Positions 48,095 through 55,759 of a stretch of DNA of 64,000 bases are shown piece by piece. Numbering within the stretch: the stretch's first letter is position 1; each line of letters opens with the position of its first letter. The stretch is from NCBI RefSeq assembly GCF_036053395.1, contig NZ_CP107942.1, forward strand, positions 5,174,501 through 5,238,500. The letters are read 5' to 3'. The DNA is from Actinoplanes sp. NBC_00393 (lineage in GTDB: Bacteria; Actinomycetota; Actinomycetes; Mycobacteriales; Micromonosporaceae). Below the pieces are notes generated by a model. That model made no database searches. It was given only the letters and a program-made list of their open reading frames with translations, and had not been told where the DNA came from. The translations under genes were made by a program, and so were the position numbers.

Positions 48095-49088
48095 CCCAGC
48101 GCAGGCCGGGGGTACGCACCGGGGCGTCCCACAGGCGGAGCATCTCGTCGGTCACCCGGGTGACGGTGAGCGACAGCCCGGCCATGTCCAGGCTCGTCAC
48201 GTAGTTGCCGACCAGCCGGCGGGCGATCGTGATCCCGCGCTCCTCCAGCACCTTCGCGACCTCGCCGTAGACCAGGTAGAGCTCCAGCAGCGGGGTGCCG
48301 CCCAGGCCGTTGACCAGCAGGATCACCCGGTCGCCGCGATCCACCGGCTTGGCCTCGAGAATCGCGTCGAGCGCCGAACGGACCAGCTCCTTCGCCGGGC
48401 GCAGCTTCTCGCGGCGGCGGCCGGGCTCGCCGTGGATGCCGACGCCGACCTCGATCTCGTCCGCCGGCAGGTCGAAACCGGGCCGGCCGGCGGCGGGGGT
48501 GGTTCCGGCGGTCAGCGCGTACGCGAAAGAGGCGGACGCCGTGTTGACCTCGCGCCCGATCGCCGCGACCTCGCCCAGCTTGCCGCCCTCCTCGGCGCGT
48601 GCCCCGGCGATCTTCTCGACCAGCAGGGTGGCGCCGGTGCCGCGGCGGCCGGCCGTCCAGGTCGAGTCCTCCACCGCGATGTCGTCGTCGACGAGCACCG
48701 ACTCCACGGTGATCCCCTCGTCGGCGGCGAGCTCCGCGGCGAGCTGGAAGTTCATCACGTCGCCGGTGTAGTTCTTGACCACGTGCACCACCCCGGCGCC
48801 GCCGTCGACGGCCTTCGTGGCGGCGAGGATCTGGTCCGGCACCGGGGAGGTGAACACCTCGCCGGGGCAGGCGGCGTCGAGCATCCCGGCGCCGACGAAA
48901 CCGCCGTGCAACGGCTCGTGGCCGGAGCCGCCGCCGGACACCAGCGCGACCTTGCCGGGGCGCGGCGCATCGGCACGCGCAATGTACTGCTCGGTGGTGT
49001 GGACGCGCAGCTCGCCGGGGTGGGCGGCGGCGATTCCGGCGAGCGCCTCGGCCACCACGTCGGCGGGATCGTTGATGAATTTCTTCAC
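48087..49088 (-). CDS. dhaK: dihydroxyacetone kinase subunit DhaK
   Basis: A 333-residue DhaK that binds dihydroxyacetone covalently. It has the GGGSGHEP loop with His57, and EVGVGIHGEPG with the histidine that forms the hemiaminal bond. It converts dihydroxyacetone to its phosphate with DhaL and DhaM. I start it at GTG 49088 (VKKFINDPADVV), because AAGGAG lies 6 nt upstream and this is the standard family start; an upstream in-frame start adds 29 unrelated residues. First gene of the leftward dhaKL unit, divergent from dhaM. Confidence 0.96.
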   Translation of the reverse strand: MKKFINDPADVVAEALAGIAAAHPGELRVHTTEQYIARADAPRPGKVALVSGGGSGHEPLHGGFVGAGMLDAACPGEVFTSPVPDQILAATKAVDGGAGVVHVVKNYTGDVMNFQLAAELAADEGITVESVLVDDDIAVEDSTWTAGRRGTGATLLVEKIAGARAEEGGKLGEVAAIGREVNTASASFAYALTAGTTPAAGRPGFDLPADEIEVGVGIHGEPGRRREKLRPAKELVRSALDAILEAKPVDRGDRVILLVNGLGGTPLLELYLVYGEVAKVLEERGITIARRLVGNYVTSLDMAGLSLTVTRVTDEMLRLWDAPVRTPGLRWGA

Positions 49089-49102
49089 GACCGGCTCCTT
49101 CC

Positions 49103-49180
49103 AGGGGCGACGGTGCCTCCGCCCCTCAGCATTGTCGCGCTGAGCGATCCAGCCAAGACTTTGTGTGGTTAACATCCACA
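49103..49180. promoter_or_regulatory. dyad-rich divergent control region of dhaKL and dhaM
   Basis: Three inverted repeats lie in the 95-bp gap: AGGGGCG (49103-49109) with CGCCCCT (49120-49126), TCAGC (49126-49130) with GCTGA (49139-49143), and TGTGG (49164-49168) with CCACA (49176-49180). They are candidate operator sites coordinating both arms of the locus. No regulator gene is adjacent. Confidence 0.4.
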
Positions 49181-49183
49181 GTC

Positions 49184-49570
49184 ATGGCGCTTGTGGGGAT
49201 CGTGCTGGTGTCACACAGCGAGAAATTGGCGGACGGATTACGGGATCTGCTCCAGCAGGTCGCCACCGATGAGGTCCGCATCGAGCCGGCCGCCGGCACC
49301 GAGGACGGTGACCTGGGCACGTCGGCCGACCGCATCGAAGCCGCGGTGAAGCGGGCCGACACCGGCGCGGGCGTCGTCGTCCTGGCCGATCTGGGCAGCG
49401 CGGTGCTGACCGCGCGTACCGTGCTGGAGGATCTGCCGCCCGGCCCGCAGCTGGTGGACGCGCCGTTCGTGGAAGGCGCGGTGGCCGCCGCGGTGCTCGC
49501 CTCGACCGGCGCCGACCTGGAGACCGTGGCCGGCGCTGCCCGGGAGGCCCGCGATGTCCCCAAGTTCTGA
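49184..49570 (+). CDS. dhaM: DhaM phosphotransfer protein (EIIA-Man domain only)
   Basis: A 128-residue single-domain DhaM, of the mannose EIIA fold. His11 in VGIVLVSHSEKLADG is the phosphoacceptor. ADTGAGVVVLADLGSAVLTARTVLEDL is the usual core. It takes phosphate from HPr and gives it to DhaL. Short DhaMs lack the HPr and EI domains that E. coli DhaM carries, and here a separate HPr gene overlaps it by 17 bp. The ATG at 49184 is chosen because it gives the usual family start. Confidence 0.95.
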   Translation: MALVGIVLVSHSEKLADGLRDLLQQVATDEVRIEPAAGTEDGDLGTSADRIEAAVKRADTGAGVVVLADLGSAVLTARTVLEDLPPGPQLVDAPFVEGAVAAAVLASTGADLETVAGAAREARDVPKF

Positions 49571-49814
49571 GACCACGGTCGTGCTGCGGGCGGCCCTGCA
49601 TGCCCGGCCGGCGGGCGCGGTGGTGCGGGCCGCCGCCGGCTTCACCGCGAAGATCGAGATCCGGTACGGCGAGAGGTCCGCGGCCGCCACCAGCGCCCTG
49701 CGCTTGATGTCCCTGGGCGCCGACGCCGGCAGCACAGTCACCGTGCACGCCGAGGGCGACGACGCCGAAGCCGCAGCCGCCGCAGTGGCCGAAGCCCTGG
49801 CCTCGGCCACGTGA
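49554..49814 (+). CDS. ptsH: HPr phosphocarrier protein
   Basis: An 86-residue HPr. His16 in RAALHARPAGAVV is the phosphohistidine, and Ser47 in ATSALRLMSLG is at the place of the regulatory serine. It overlaps dhaM by 17 bp, so the two are coupled. It probably serves DhaM as a dedicated donor, receiving phosphate from Enzyme I encoded elsewhere. The 62-bp repeat array begins 4 bp after its stop. Confidence 0.93.
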   Translation: MSPSSETTVVLRAALHARPAGAVVRAAAGFTAKIEIRYGERSAAATSALRLMSLGADAGSTVTVHAEGDDAEAAAAAVAEALASAT

Positions 49815-49817
49815 TCC

Positions 49818-49998
49818 GGCTGACGCCCAGTGCTGCCTCAACCACCCGGAAGCAGCACTGCGTGACAGCCAAGCAAACCGGCTGACGCCCAGTGCTGCCT
49901 CAACCGCCCGGAAGCAGCACTGCGTGACAGCCAAGCAAACCGGCTGACGCCCAGTGCTGCCTCAACCGCACGGAAGCAGCACTGCGTGACAGCCGGAC
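49818..49998. repeat. 62-bp tandem array between convergent genes, family shared with 36715-37078
   Basis: Three units start with GGCTGACGCCCAGTGCTGC at 49818, 49880 and 49942, an exact 62-bp step. In each, that arm pairs with GCAGCACTGCGTGACAGCC (16 of 19 positions) around a 15-nt loop, so the array is a row of three strong hairpins. It fills the gap between the HPr gene and the convergent thiolase gene and may act as a bidirectional terminator. Confidence 0.92.
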
Positions 49999-50000
49999 CG

Positions 50001-51278
50001 TCAGCGCTCCAGGATGGCGACGACGCCCTGGCCACCCGCCGCGCAGATGGAGATCAGGCCCCGGCCGGAGCCCTTCCGGGCGAGCAGCTTGGCGAGCGAC
50101 GCCACGATCCGGCCGCCGGTCGCGGCGAACGGGTGGCCGGCTGCGAGGGACGACCCGTTGACGTTGAGCTTGGCCCGGTCGATCGAGCCGAGCGGCGCGT
50201 CCAGCCCGAGCTTCTCCTTGCAGAACTCCGGCGATTCCCAGGCCGCCAGCGTCGCCAGCACCTGCGACGCGAACGCCTCGTGGATCTCGTAGTAGTCGAA
50301 GTCCTGCAGGGTCAGCCCGTTGCGCGCGAGCATCCGCGGCACCGCGTAGGCGGGCGCCATCAGCAGACCCTCGTCCCCGTGCACGTAGTCCACGGCGGCC
50401 GTCTCGGAGTCGGCGAAATACGCCAGCACCGGCAGCGAGTGCGCCGACGCCCACTCCTCGGAGGCCAGCAGCACGGTGGAGGCGCCGTCGGTCAGCGGCG
50501 TCGAGTTGCCCGCCGTCATCGTCGCGTTCTCCTTGCCGTACACCGGCTTGAGCTTGGCGAGCTTCTCCAGGCTGCTGTCCGGCCGCAGGTTCTGGTCACG
50601 GGTCAGCCCCAGATAGGGCGTCAGAAGATCATCGAAGAAGCCGCTTTCGTACGCCGCCGCGAGCCGCTGATGCGAAGTGAGAGCCAACTCGTCCTGCGCG
50701 GCCCGGTCGATGTGCCAGCGCAGCGCCGTGATCGCCGCGTGCTCACCCATCGACAGGCCGGTCCGCGGCTCGGCGTTGCGCGGCAGCTCCGGCTTGAGCG
50801 CCTGCTGCGGGCGCAGCTTGGCCACCGCCTTCAACCGGTCGCCGAGCGAACGGGCCCGGTTGAGCTGCAGCAGCGCCCTCCGCATGTCCTCGTTGAGCTG
50901 CAGCGGCGCGTCGGACGTGGTGTCCACACCACCGGCCACACCGGAGTCGATCTGCCCGAGCGCGATCTTGTTGGCCACCAGGATGGCCGCCTCGAGACCG
51001 GTGCCGCAGGCCTGCTGAATGTCGTACGCCGGGGTGCGCGGGTCCAGCCGGGAACCGAGGACCACCTCGCGGGTCAGGTTGAAGTCGCGGGAGTGCTTGA
51101 GCACCGCACCGGCCACCACCTCGCCGAGCTGCTCGCCGGCCAGCCCGAACCGGGCGATCAGACCGTCCAGCGCGGCGGTCAGCATGTCCTGGTTCGAGGC
51201 CTGGGCGTACCGGCTGTTGGAGCGGGCGAACGGGATCCGGTTCCCACCCAGGACGGCAACACGGCGCACGTTCGGCAC
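50001..51278 (-). CDS. acetyl-CoA acetyltransferase (thiolase), FadA2/FadI-like
   Basis: A 425-residue thiolase. Cys91 in IQQACGTGLEA is the acyl-binding nucleophile; histidine in AAGHPFAATGGR and cysteine in LISICAAGGQG complete the site. It cleaves 3-ketoacyl-CoA to acetyl-CoA or runs in reverse. GTG 51278 is preceded by GGGAGG. The gene is divergent from the fabG4-type gene, the same arrangement as fadA2 (Rv0243) next to fabG4 (Rv0242c) in Mycobacterium tuberculosis. Confidence 0.95.
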   Translation of the reverse strand: MPNVRRVAVLGGNRIPFARSNSRYAQASNQDMLTAALDGLIARFGLAGEQLGEVVAGAVLKHSRDFNLTREVVLGSRLDPRTPAYDIQQACGTGLEAAILVANKIALGQIDSGVAGGVDTTSDAPLQLNEDMRRALLQLNRARSLGDRLKAVAKLRPQQALKPELPRNAEPRTGLSMGEHAAITALRWHIDRAAQDELALTSHQRLAAAYESGFFDDLLTPYLGLTRDQNLRPDSSLEKLAKLKPVYGKENATMTAGNSTPLTDGASTVLLASEEWASAHSLPVLAYFADSETAAVDYVHGDEGLLMAPAYAVPRMLARNGLTLQDFDYYEIHEAFASQVLATLAAWESPEFCKEKLGLDAPLGSIDRAKLNVNGSSLAAGHPFAATGGRIVASLAKLLARKGSGRGLISICAAGGQGVVAILER

Positions 51279-51316
51279 GACTTCCTCCCGATCAAACGGA
51301 GCATCGATGAGCCCAG

Positions 51317-51340
51317 AGGCTACTCACCGGTAGGCTACTC
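51317..51340. promoter_or_regulatory. direct repeat in the thiolase/fabG4 divergent promoter
   Basis: AGGCTACTC at 51317-51325 and 51332-51340, with ACCGGT between. The second copy includes TAGGCT (51331-51336), a possible -10 element 6 nt before the ATG of the fabG4-type gene. It is a candidate site for a shared regulator. Confidence 0.4.
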
Positions 51341-51342
51341 GC

Positions 51343-52683
51343 ATGGCTGACAGGTACGCGAACTTCGCCAACTCCGGTCTGGGCCGGACCGTGGTCAAGC
51401 GCCTCGGGCTGCCTGATCCGCCCCGGCTGCGCCGGTTCCAGCCCGGGGAGCCGCTGACCACCGGGCCGGTCCTGCTGGGTGCGGCGCCGGGCGGCCGGCT
51501 CTCCGAGCCGGTCCGCAAGCAGGTGGAAGCGGCCGGTGCCGAGGTCACTGATCAGGGCACCGATGGCGTACGGTACGGCGCGCTCGTCTTCGACGCGACG
51601 GGAATCGGGGACTCCGGCCAGTTGCGGGGTCTGTTCGACTTCTTCCACCCGTACGCCCGCTCCGTGAACGTCTCCGGCCGCGTGATCGTGCTCGGCACCC
51701 CACCGGAAGCCACCGCCGGGCCGAAGGAAGCGACCGCGCAGCGGGCGCTCGAAGGTCTCACCCGCAGCATCGGCAAGGAGTTCGGGCGTGGCGTCACCGC
51801 CCAGCTCGTCTACGTGGCGCCCGGCGGTGAGGCGACGCTCGAGTCCACGCTGCGGTTCCTGCTGAGCGGGCGTTCGGCGTACGTGTCCGGCCAGGTGATC
51901 CGGGTCGGCGCCGGCAGCGTGCCGGCGGTGAGCGACTGGGAGCGCCCGCTGGACGGCAAGCTCGCGCTGGTCACCGGCGCGGCCCGCGGCATCGGCGCGG
52001 CCATCGCCCGGACCCTGGCCCGCGACGGCGCCGACGTGATCGCGCTGGACGTGCCGGCCGCGGGCGACGCGCTCGCCGACGTGGCCAACGAGACCCGCGG
52101 CCGGGCCCTGCAGCTCGACCTGACCGCCGACGACGCCCCGGCCCGGCTCGCCGGCTATCTGGCCGCCGGCCCGCACGCCGGGGTGGACATCGTCGTGCAC
52201 AACGCCGGCATCACCCGGGACAAGACGATCGCCCGGATGGACCAGGCCCGCTGGGATTCGGTGCTCGGGGTCAACCTGACCGCCCCGGAACGGGTCAACG
52301 ACGTGCTGCTGGAACGGGATCTGATCCCGTCCGGCGGCCGGATCGTCGGGGTCGCGTCGATCGCCGGCATCGCCGGGAACCGGGGGCAGACCAACTACGC
52401 GACCAGCAAGGCCGGCGTGATCGGGCTGGTGCAGTCGCACGCGCCGCTGCTGCTGGAACGCGGCATCACGATCAACGCGGTGGCGCCCGGCTTCATCGAG
52501 ACGGCGATGACCGCGAAGATGCCGCTCGGGCTGCGCGAGGCCGGGCGGCGACTGAACAGCATGTCCCAGGGCGGCCTGCCGATCGACGTGGCCGAGACCA
52601 TCGCCTGGTTCGCCTCGCCCGGCTCGGCGACGATCACCGGGAACGTGGTCCGCGTCTGCGGCCAGAGTCTGCTGGGGGCCTGA
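51343..52683 (+). CDS. fabG4: two-domain 3-oxoacyl-ACP/CoA reductase (FabG4-type)
   Basis: A 446-residue high-molecular-weight FabG. The first ~200 residues are a flavodoxin-like domain without active site (YGALVFDATGIGDSGQLRGL, SGRVIVLGTPPEA). The second is a full short-chain dehydrogenase: LVTGAARGIGAAIARTLA for cofactor, VVHNAGITRD, and GVASIAGIAGNRGQTNYATSKAG with the Ser-Tyr-Lys triad. It reduces 3-oxoacyl groups, preferably long CoA esters in the mycobacterial homologue. It is followed after 1 bp by the MaoC gene. Confidence 0.95.
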   Translation: MADRYANFANSGLGRTVVKRLGLPDPPRLRRFQPGEPLTTGPVLLGAAPGGRLSEPVRKQVEAAGAEVTDQGTDGVRYGALVFDATGIGDSGQLRGLFDFFHPYARSVNVSGRVIVLGTPPEATAGPKEATAQRALEGLTRSIGKEFGRGVTAQLVYVAPGGEATLESTLRFLLSGRSAYVSGQVIRVGAGSVPAVSDWERPLDGKLALVTGAARGIGAAIARTLARDGADVIALDVPAAGDALADVANETRGRALQLDLTADDAPARLAGYLAAGPHAGVDIVVHNAGITRDKTIARMDQARWDSVLGVNLTAPERVNDVLLERDLIPSGGRIVGVASIAGIAGNRGQTNYATSKAGVIGLVQSHAPLLLERGITINAVAPGFIETAMTAKMPLGLREAGRRLNSMSQGGLPIDVAETIAWFASPGSATITGNVVRVCGQSLLGA

Positions 52684-52684
52684 G

Positions 52685-53566
52685 ATGGTCGCGGTCGTCG
52701 AGCTCAGCTCCGGGCCGGGTGTCGGTGCGGCGTACGCCCGGGCCGCTTTAGGCCTGCTCCCCGGCACCCGGCGCGGCACCACCCTGCCGGACGTGGAGAT
52801 GGTCCAGCGCGGTGTGGTCGTGGACCGCTCGCACCTGGCCGCCTACGACCGGGTGTGCGGCTTCCGGCTGTCCGACACGCTGCCCGCCACCTATCCGCAC
52901 GTCCTGGCGTTCCCGCTGGCCATGCGCTTGATGACGGCCCCCGACTTCCCGCTGCCCCTGATCGGCCTGGTGCATATCACCAACCGGATCACGGTGCGCC
53001 GTCCCGTCTCCGCGACCACTCCCCTGGACCTCGCCGTCCGCGTCGCCGCGCTGCGCGACCACCCTCGCGGCCGCCAGTTCGACACCATCGCCACCGCCTC
53101 CATCGACGGCGAGGAGGTCTGGCACAGCGTCTCCACGTACTTGCGCATCGAGTCCCGCCGCTCCACCGAAAACCCGCCGACCTCCCCCGGCCCCGACTCG
53201 CCCGCCACCCTTGGCTCGCCCGCCGCCCCTGGCTCGCCCGGCGCAGGCTCGATCTGGCGAGTGCCGGCCCGGGTCGGCAGCGATTACGCTGCCGTTTCCG
53301 GCGACCGCAACCCCATCCACACCTCCCGGCTCGGCGCCCGCTTGTTCGGCTTCCCCCGCCCGATCGCCCACGGCATGTGGACCAAGGCCCGCTCCCTGGC
53401 CGCGCTGGAGGGCCGCCTGCCGGACACCTACACGGTCGAGGTCGCCTTCAAGCAGCCAGTCCTGCTGCCCGCCCGGGCAGAGTTCAACGCCACTCCGACC
53501 AGCGACGGGTGGTCTTTCGCCCTCCGGTCGAAGCGCCCTCATCTGTTCGGTTCGATCACGTCCTGA
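52685..53566 (+). CDS. MaoC-type hydratase/dehydratase (HtdX-like)
   Basis: A 293-residue double hot-dog protein. The C-terminal half has YAAVSGDRNPIHTSRLGARLFGF, with the catalytic Asp and His of (R)-specific enoyl hydratases, and FPRPIAHGMWT. The N-terminal half is the diverged, non-catalytic hot dog. It interconverts 3-hydroxyacyl and enoyl thioesters after the FabG4 step. The ATG follows the fabG4 stop by 1 bp, as htdX follows fabG4 in M. tuberculosis. A Pro/Ser-rich linker (about 160-185) joins the halves. Confidence 0.94.
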   Translation: MVAVVELSSGPGVGAAYARAALGLLPGTRRGTTLPDVEMVQRGVVVDRSHLAAYDRVCGFRLSDTLPATYPHVLAFPLAMRLMTAPDFPLPLIGLVHITNRITVRRPVSATTPLDLAVRVAALRDHPRGRQFDTIATASIDGEEVWHSVSTYLRIESRRSTENPPTSPGPDSPATLGSPAAPGSPGAGSIWRVPARVGSDYAAVSGDRNPIHTSRLGARLFGFPRPIAHGMWTKARSLAALEGRLPDTYTVEVAFKQPVLLPARAEFNATPTSDGWSFALRSKRPHLFGSITS

Positions 53567-53645
53567 CCCCCTCGCGCCTGCCGCTCCCCACACCCGTGCC
53601 CGGCCTAACATCCGGGCAAATGGGGTGCTCAGAACGGGGATCGGC

Positions 53646-54449
53646 ATGGCGAGATCGATCGACGACTTCTATTCGGACGCCGCGCGCGGCCGCGACGCCT
53701 TCCGCTTCGACCACGAGAACGACGACCCCGCCGAACTCGCGGCGGACTTCTGGGACCTGGTCACCCACCGCGCCGGCGGCGATGGCCGGCCACCCGTGAC
53801 CCGCCGGGCCGCTGCCGTCACGCGCCGCCCGGCACCCGCGCCGAAGGCAGCCGCCCCGGCCCGGTCCATGGCCACGACCCCGGCGCGTAGGGGCCCGGTG
53901 TCGCACGCCGACCTCCTGCTTGCGCTTCAGGTCCTCCGCGCCTTCGCGCCCGGGCTCACGAAGGAAAGCATGTGCAGGTACCTGAGGAAATGCGACTGGC
54001 CGGGGATCGATGCCGCCACGGTGGGTCGCACACTCAGTGGACTGCCCGGCAGGACCAGCGCGAGAACGACCGAGGCGAATCTCGCCCTCGCGGTCCGGGT
54101 GGCGCGCGCGGCGATGCCGTGGATGTCGGCGACCACGATCGCGGGGAATCTGCACCGGCTCGGCTGGACGAGCGTGACCGGGAAGGACATCGACGCGGTT
54201 CTGGCCACAGGCGGCAGAGCCCCGAAGCCCACCGCGGCCGCGGGGCGCCGCACGTCTGTAAAGTCGCCGCCTCGCCGGCGGCAACCGGCCGGCCGGGCCG
54301 GCGGACGGTCCGAGGAGGTCGACACGTTGCGCGACGACGAACTCATCGCGTTTCAGCGTCTGGAACGGCGAGATCGCCAACCGCGGTCCGCGGGCTGTCC
54401 GTCATGCGGTGTGGTGCCGTCCGCGCTGGGGACCTGCCGGTGCTCGTGA
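53646..54449 (+). CDS. hypothetical protein with two helical repeats and C-terminal cysteine cluster
   Basis: A 267-residue protein with three parts. The N-terminal 80 residues are acidic then Arg/Pro/Ala-rich and look disordered. Residues about 88-180 hold two related segments of about 45 residues, LLLALQVLRAFAPGLTKESM... and NLALAVRVARAAMPWMSATT..., which share spaced Leu, Ala, Val, Arg, Pro and Trp positions and look like winged-helix or helix-turn-helix units. The C-terminus has GCPSCGVVPSALGTCRCS, a CxxC plus CxC pattern that could bind zinc. I do not recognise the family. DNA binding is suggested but unproven. Confidence 0.78.
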   Translation: MARSIDDFYSDAARGRDAFRFDHENDDPAELAADFWDLVTHRAGGDGRPPVTRRAAAVTRRPAPAPKAAAPARSMATTPARRGPVSHADLLLALQVLRAFAPGLTKESMCRYLRKCDWPGIDAATVGRTLSGLPGRTSARTTEANLALAVRVARAAMPWMSATTIAGNLHRLGWTSVTGKDIDAVLATGGRAPKPTAAAGRRTSVKSPPRRRQPAGRAGGRSEEVDTLRDDELIAFQRLERRDRQPRSAGCPSCGVVPSALGTCRCS

Positions 54450-54472
54450 GAGCGCCGGCCCATCGACAGGCC

Positions 54473-54501
54473 TTGTCAGTGCGGTAGCCCGCTCCTAAAG
54501 T
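54473..54501 (+). promoter_or_regulatory. promoter of the acyl-CoA dehydrogenase operon
   Basis: TTGTCA (54473-54478) and TAAAGT (54496-54501) with a 17-bp spacer, one of the best promoter matches in the window. Predicted leader about 35 nt. It marks the acyl-CoA dehydrogenase gene as the first of a new operon. Confidence 0.7.
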
Positions 54502-54542
54502 TACCGGCGAGTTAACCTGCTTGGCGGAAAGGGCTGATTCGC

Positions 54543-55754
54543 GTGGAGTTCTGGCTTGACCTCAACGAGGAGCAGCAGGAGCTGCGCGAGTGGGTGCACG
54601 GCTTCGCCGAGTCGGTGATCCGGCCGGCGGCTGCGGAGTGGGACGAGCGGGAAGAGACCCCGTGGCCCGTGCTGCAGGAGGCGGCGAAGATCGGGCTGTA
54701 CGGGTTCGAGTTCCTGGTCAACACCTGGTCGGACACGAGCGGCCTGAGTCTGCCGGTGGCCAACGAGGAGCTGTTCTGGGGTGACGGCGGGATCGGCATG
54801 GCGATCTCCGGCACCTCGCTGGCGGTGGCCGCGATCTACGGGTCGGGCACGCCGGAGCAGCTGGTCGAGTGGGTGCCGCAGTGTTTCGGCGACGCTGACG
54901 ATCCGAAGGTGGCGGCGTTCTGCAGCACCGAGCCGGAGGCCGGCTCCGATGTGGCGTCGATGCGGACCCGGGCGGTCTACCACGAGGCCACCGACGAGTG
55001 GGTGCTGAGCGGGCAGAAGGCGTATGCGACCAACGGCGGCATCGCCAACGTGCACGTGGTCACGGCCAGTGTCGACCCGTCCCTGGGGTCGCGCGGGCAG
55101 GCCGCTTTCGTGGTCCCGCCGGGCACGAAAGGGCTGGCCGGCACGAAGAAGCTGAAGAAGCTCGGCCTGCGGGCCTCGCACACCGCCGACGTCTTCCTCG
55201 ACGACGTACGCGTACCGGGCAGCTGCCTGCTCGGCGGCAAGGAAGCCCTCGACAAGCGCCTGGCCCGCGCCCGGGAGGGACAGCGGGCCTCGAAGCAGGC
55301 CGCGATGCGGACGTTCGAGCTTTCCCGGCCGGCGGTGGGCGCGCAGGCGATCGGCATTGCCCGGGCGGCGTACGAGTACGCGCTCGAATACGCCAAGACC
55401 CGGGTCCAGTTCGGCCGCCCCATCATCGAGAACCAGGCGATCGCGTTCGCCCTGGCCGACATGCGGATGGAGATCGACGCCGCCCGCCTGCTGGTGTGGC
55501 GGGCCGCCTGGATGGGCCGCAACGAGCGGCCGTTCGCCGCGGGTGAGGGCTCGATGTCCAAACTGAAGGCCGGCGAGGTGGCGGTGGCGGTCACCGAGAA
55601 GGCGGTGCAGATCCTCGGCGGCGCCGGCTACCTGCGCGAGCACCCGGTGGAGCGGATGTTCCGGGACGCCAAGATCTACACCATCTTCGAGGGCACCTCG
55701 GAGATCCAGCGCCTGGTCATCGCCCGCGCCATCTCCGGCATGCAGATCCGCTGA
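54543..55754 (+). CDS. acyl-CoA dehydrogenase
   Basis: A 403-residue FAD-dependent acyl-CoA dehydrogenase from a GTG start. Signatures are VAAFCSTEPEAGSDVASMRT in the flavin/substrate loop, RASHTADVFLDDVRVPGSCLLGG, VQILGGAGYLREHPVERMFRDAKI and the C-terminal YTIFEGTSEIQRLVIARAI, where the family's catalytic glutamate lies. It introduces the 2,3 double bond in the first step of beta-oxidation or in branched-chain or lipid metabolism. It has its own promoter and precedes the acyl-CoA synthetase gene by 5 bp. Confidence 0.95.
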   Translation: MEFWLDLNEEQQELREWVHGFAESVIRPAAAEWDEREETPWPVLQEAAKIGLYGFEFLVNTWSDTSGLSLPVANEELFWGDGGIGMAISGTSLAVAAIYGSGTPEQLVEWVPQCFGDADDPKVAAFCSTEPEAGSDVASMRTRAVYHEATDEWVLSGQKAYATNGGIANVHVVTASVDPSLGSRGQAAFVVPPGTKGLAGTKKLKKLGLRASHTADVFLDDVRVPGSCLLGGKEALDKRLARAREGQRASKQAAMRTFELSRPAVGAQAIGIARAAYEYALEYAKTRVQFGRPIIENQAIAFALADMRMEIDAARLLVWRAAWMGRNERPFAAGEGSMSKLKAGEVAVAVTEKAVQILGGAGYLREHPVERMFRDAKIYTIFEGTSEIQRLVIARAISGMQIR

Positions 55755-55759
55755 CCGCC

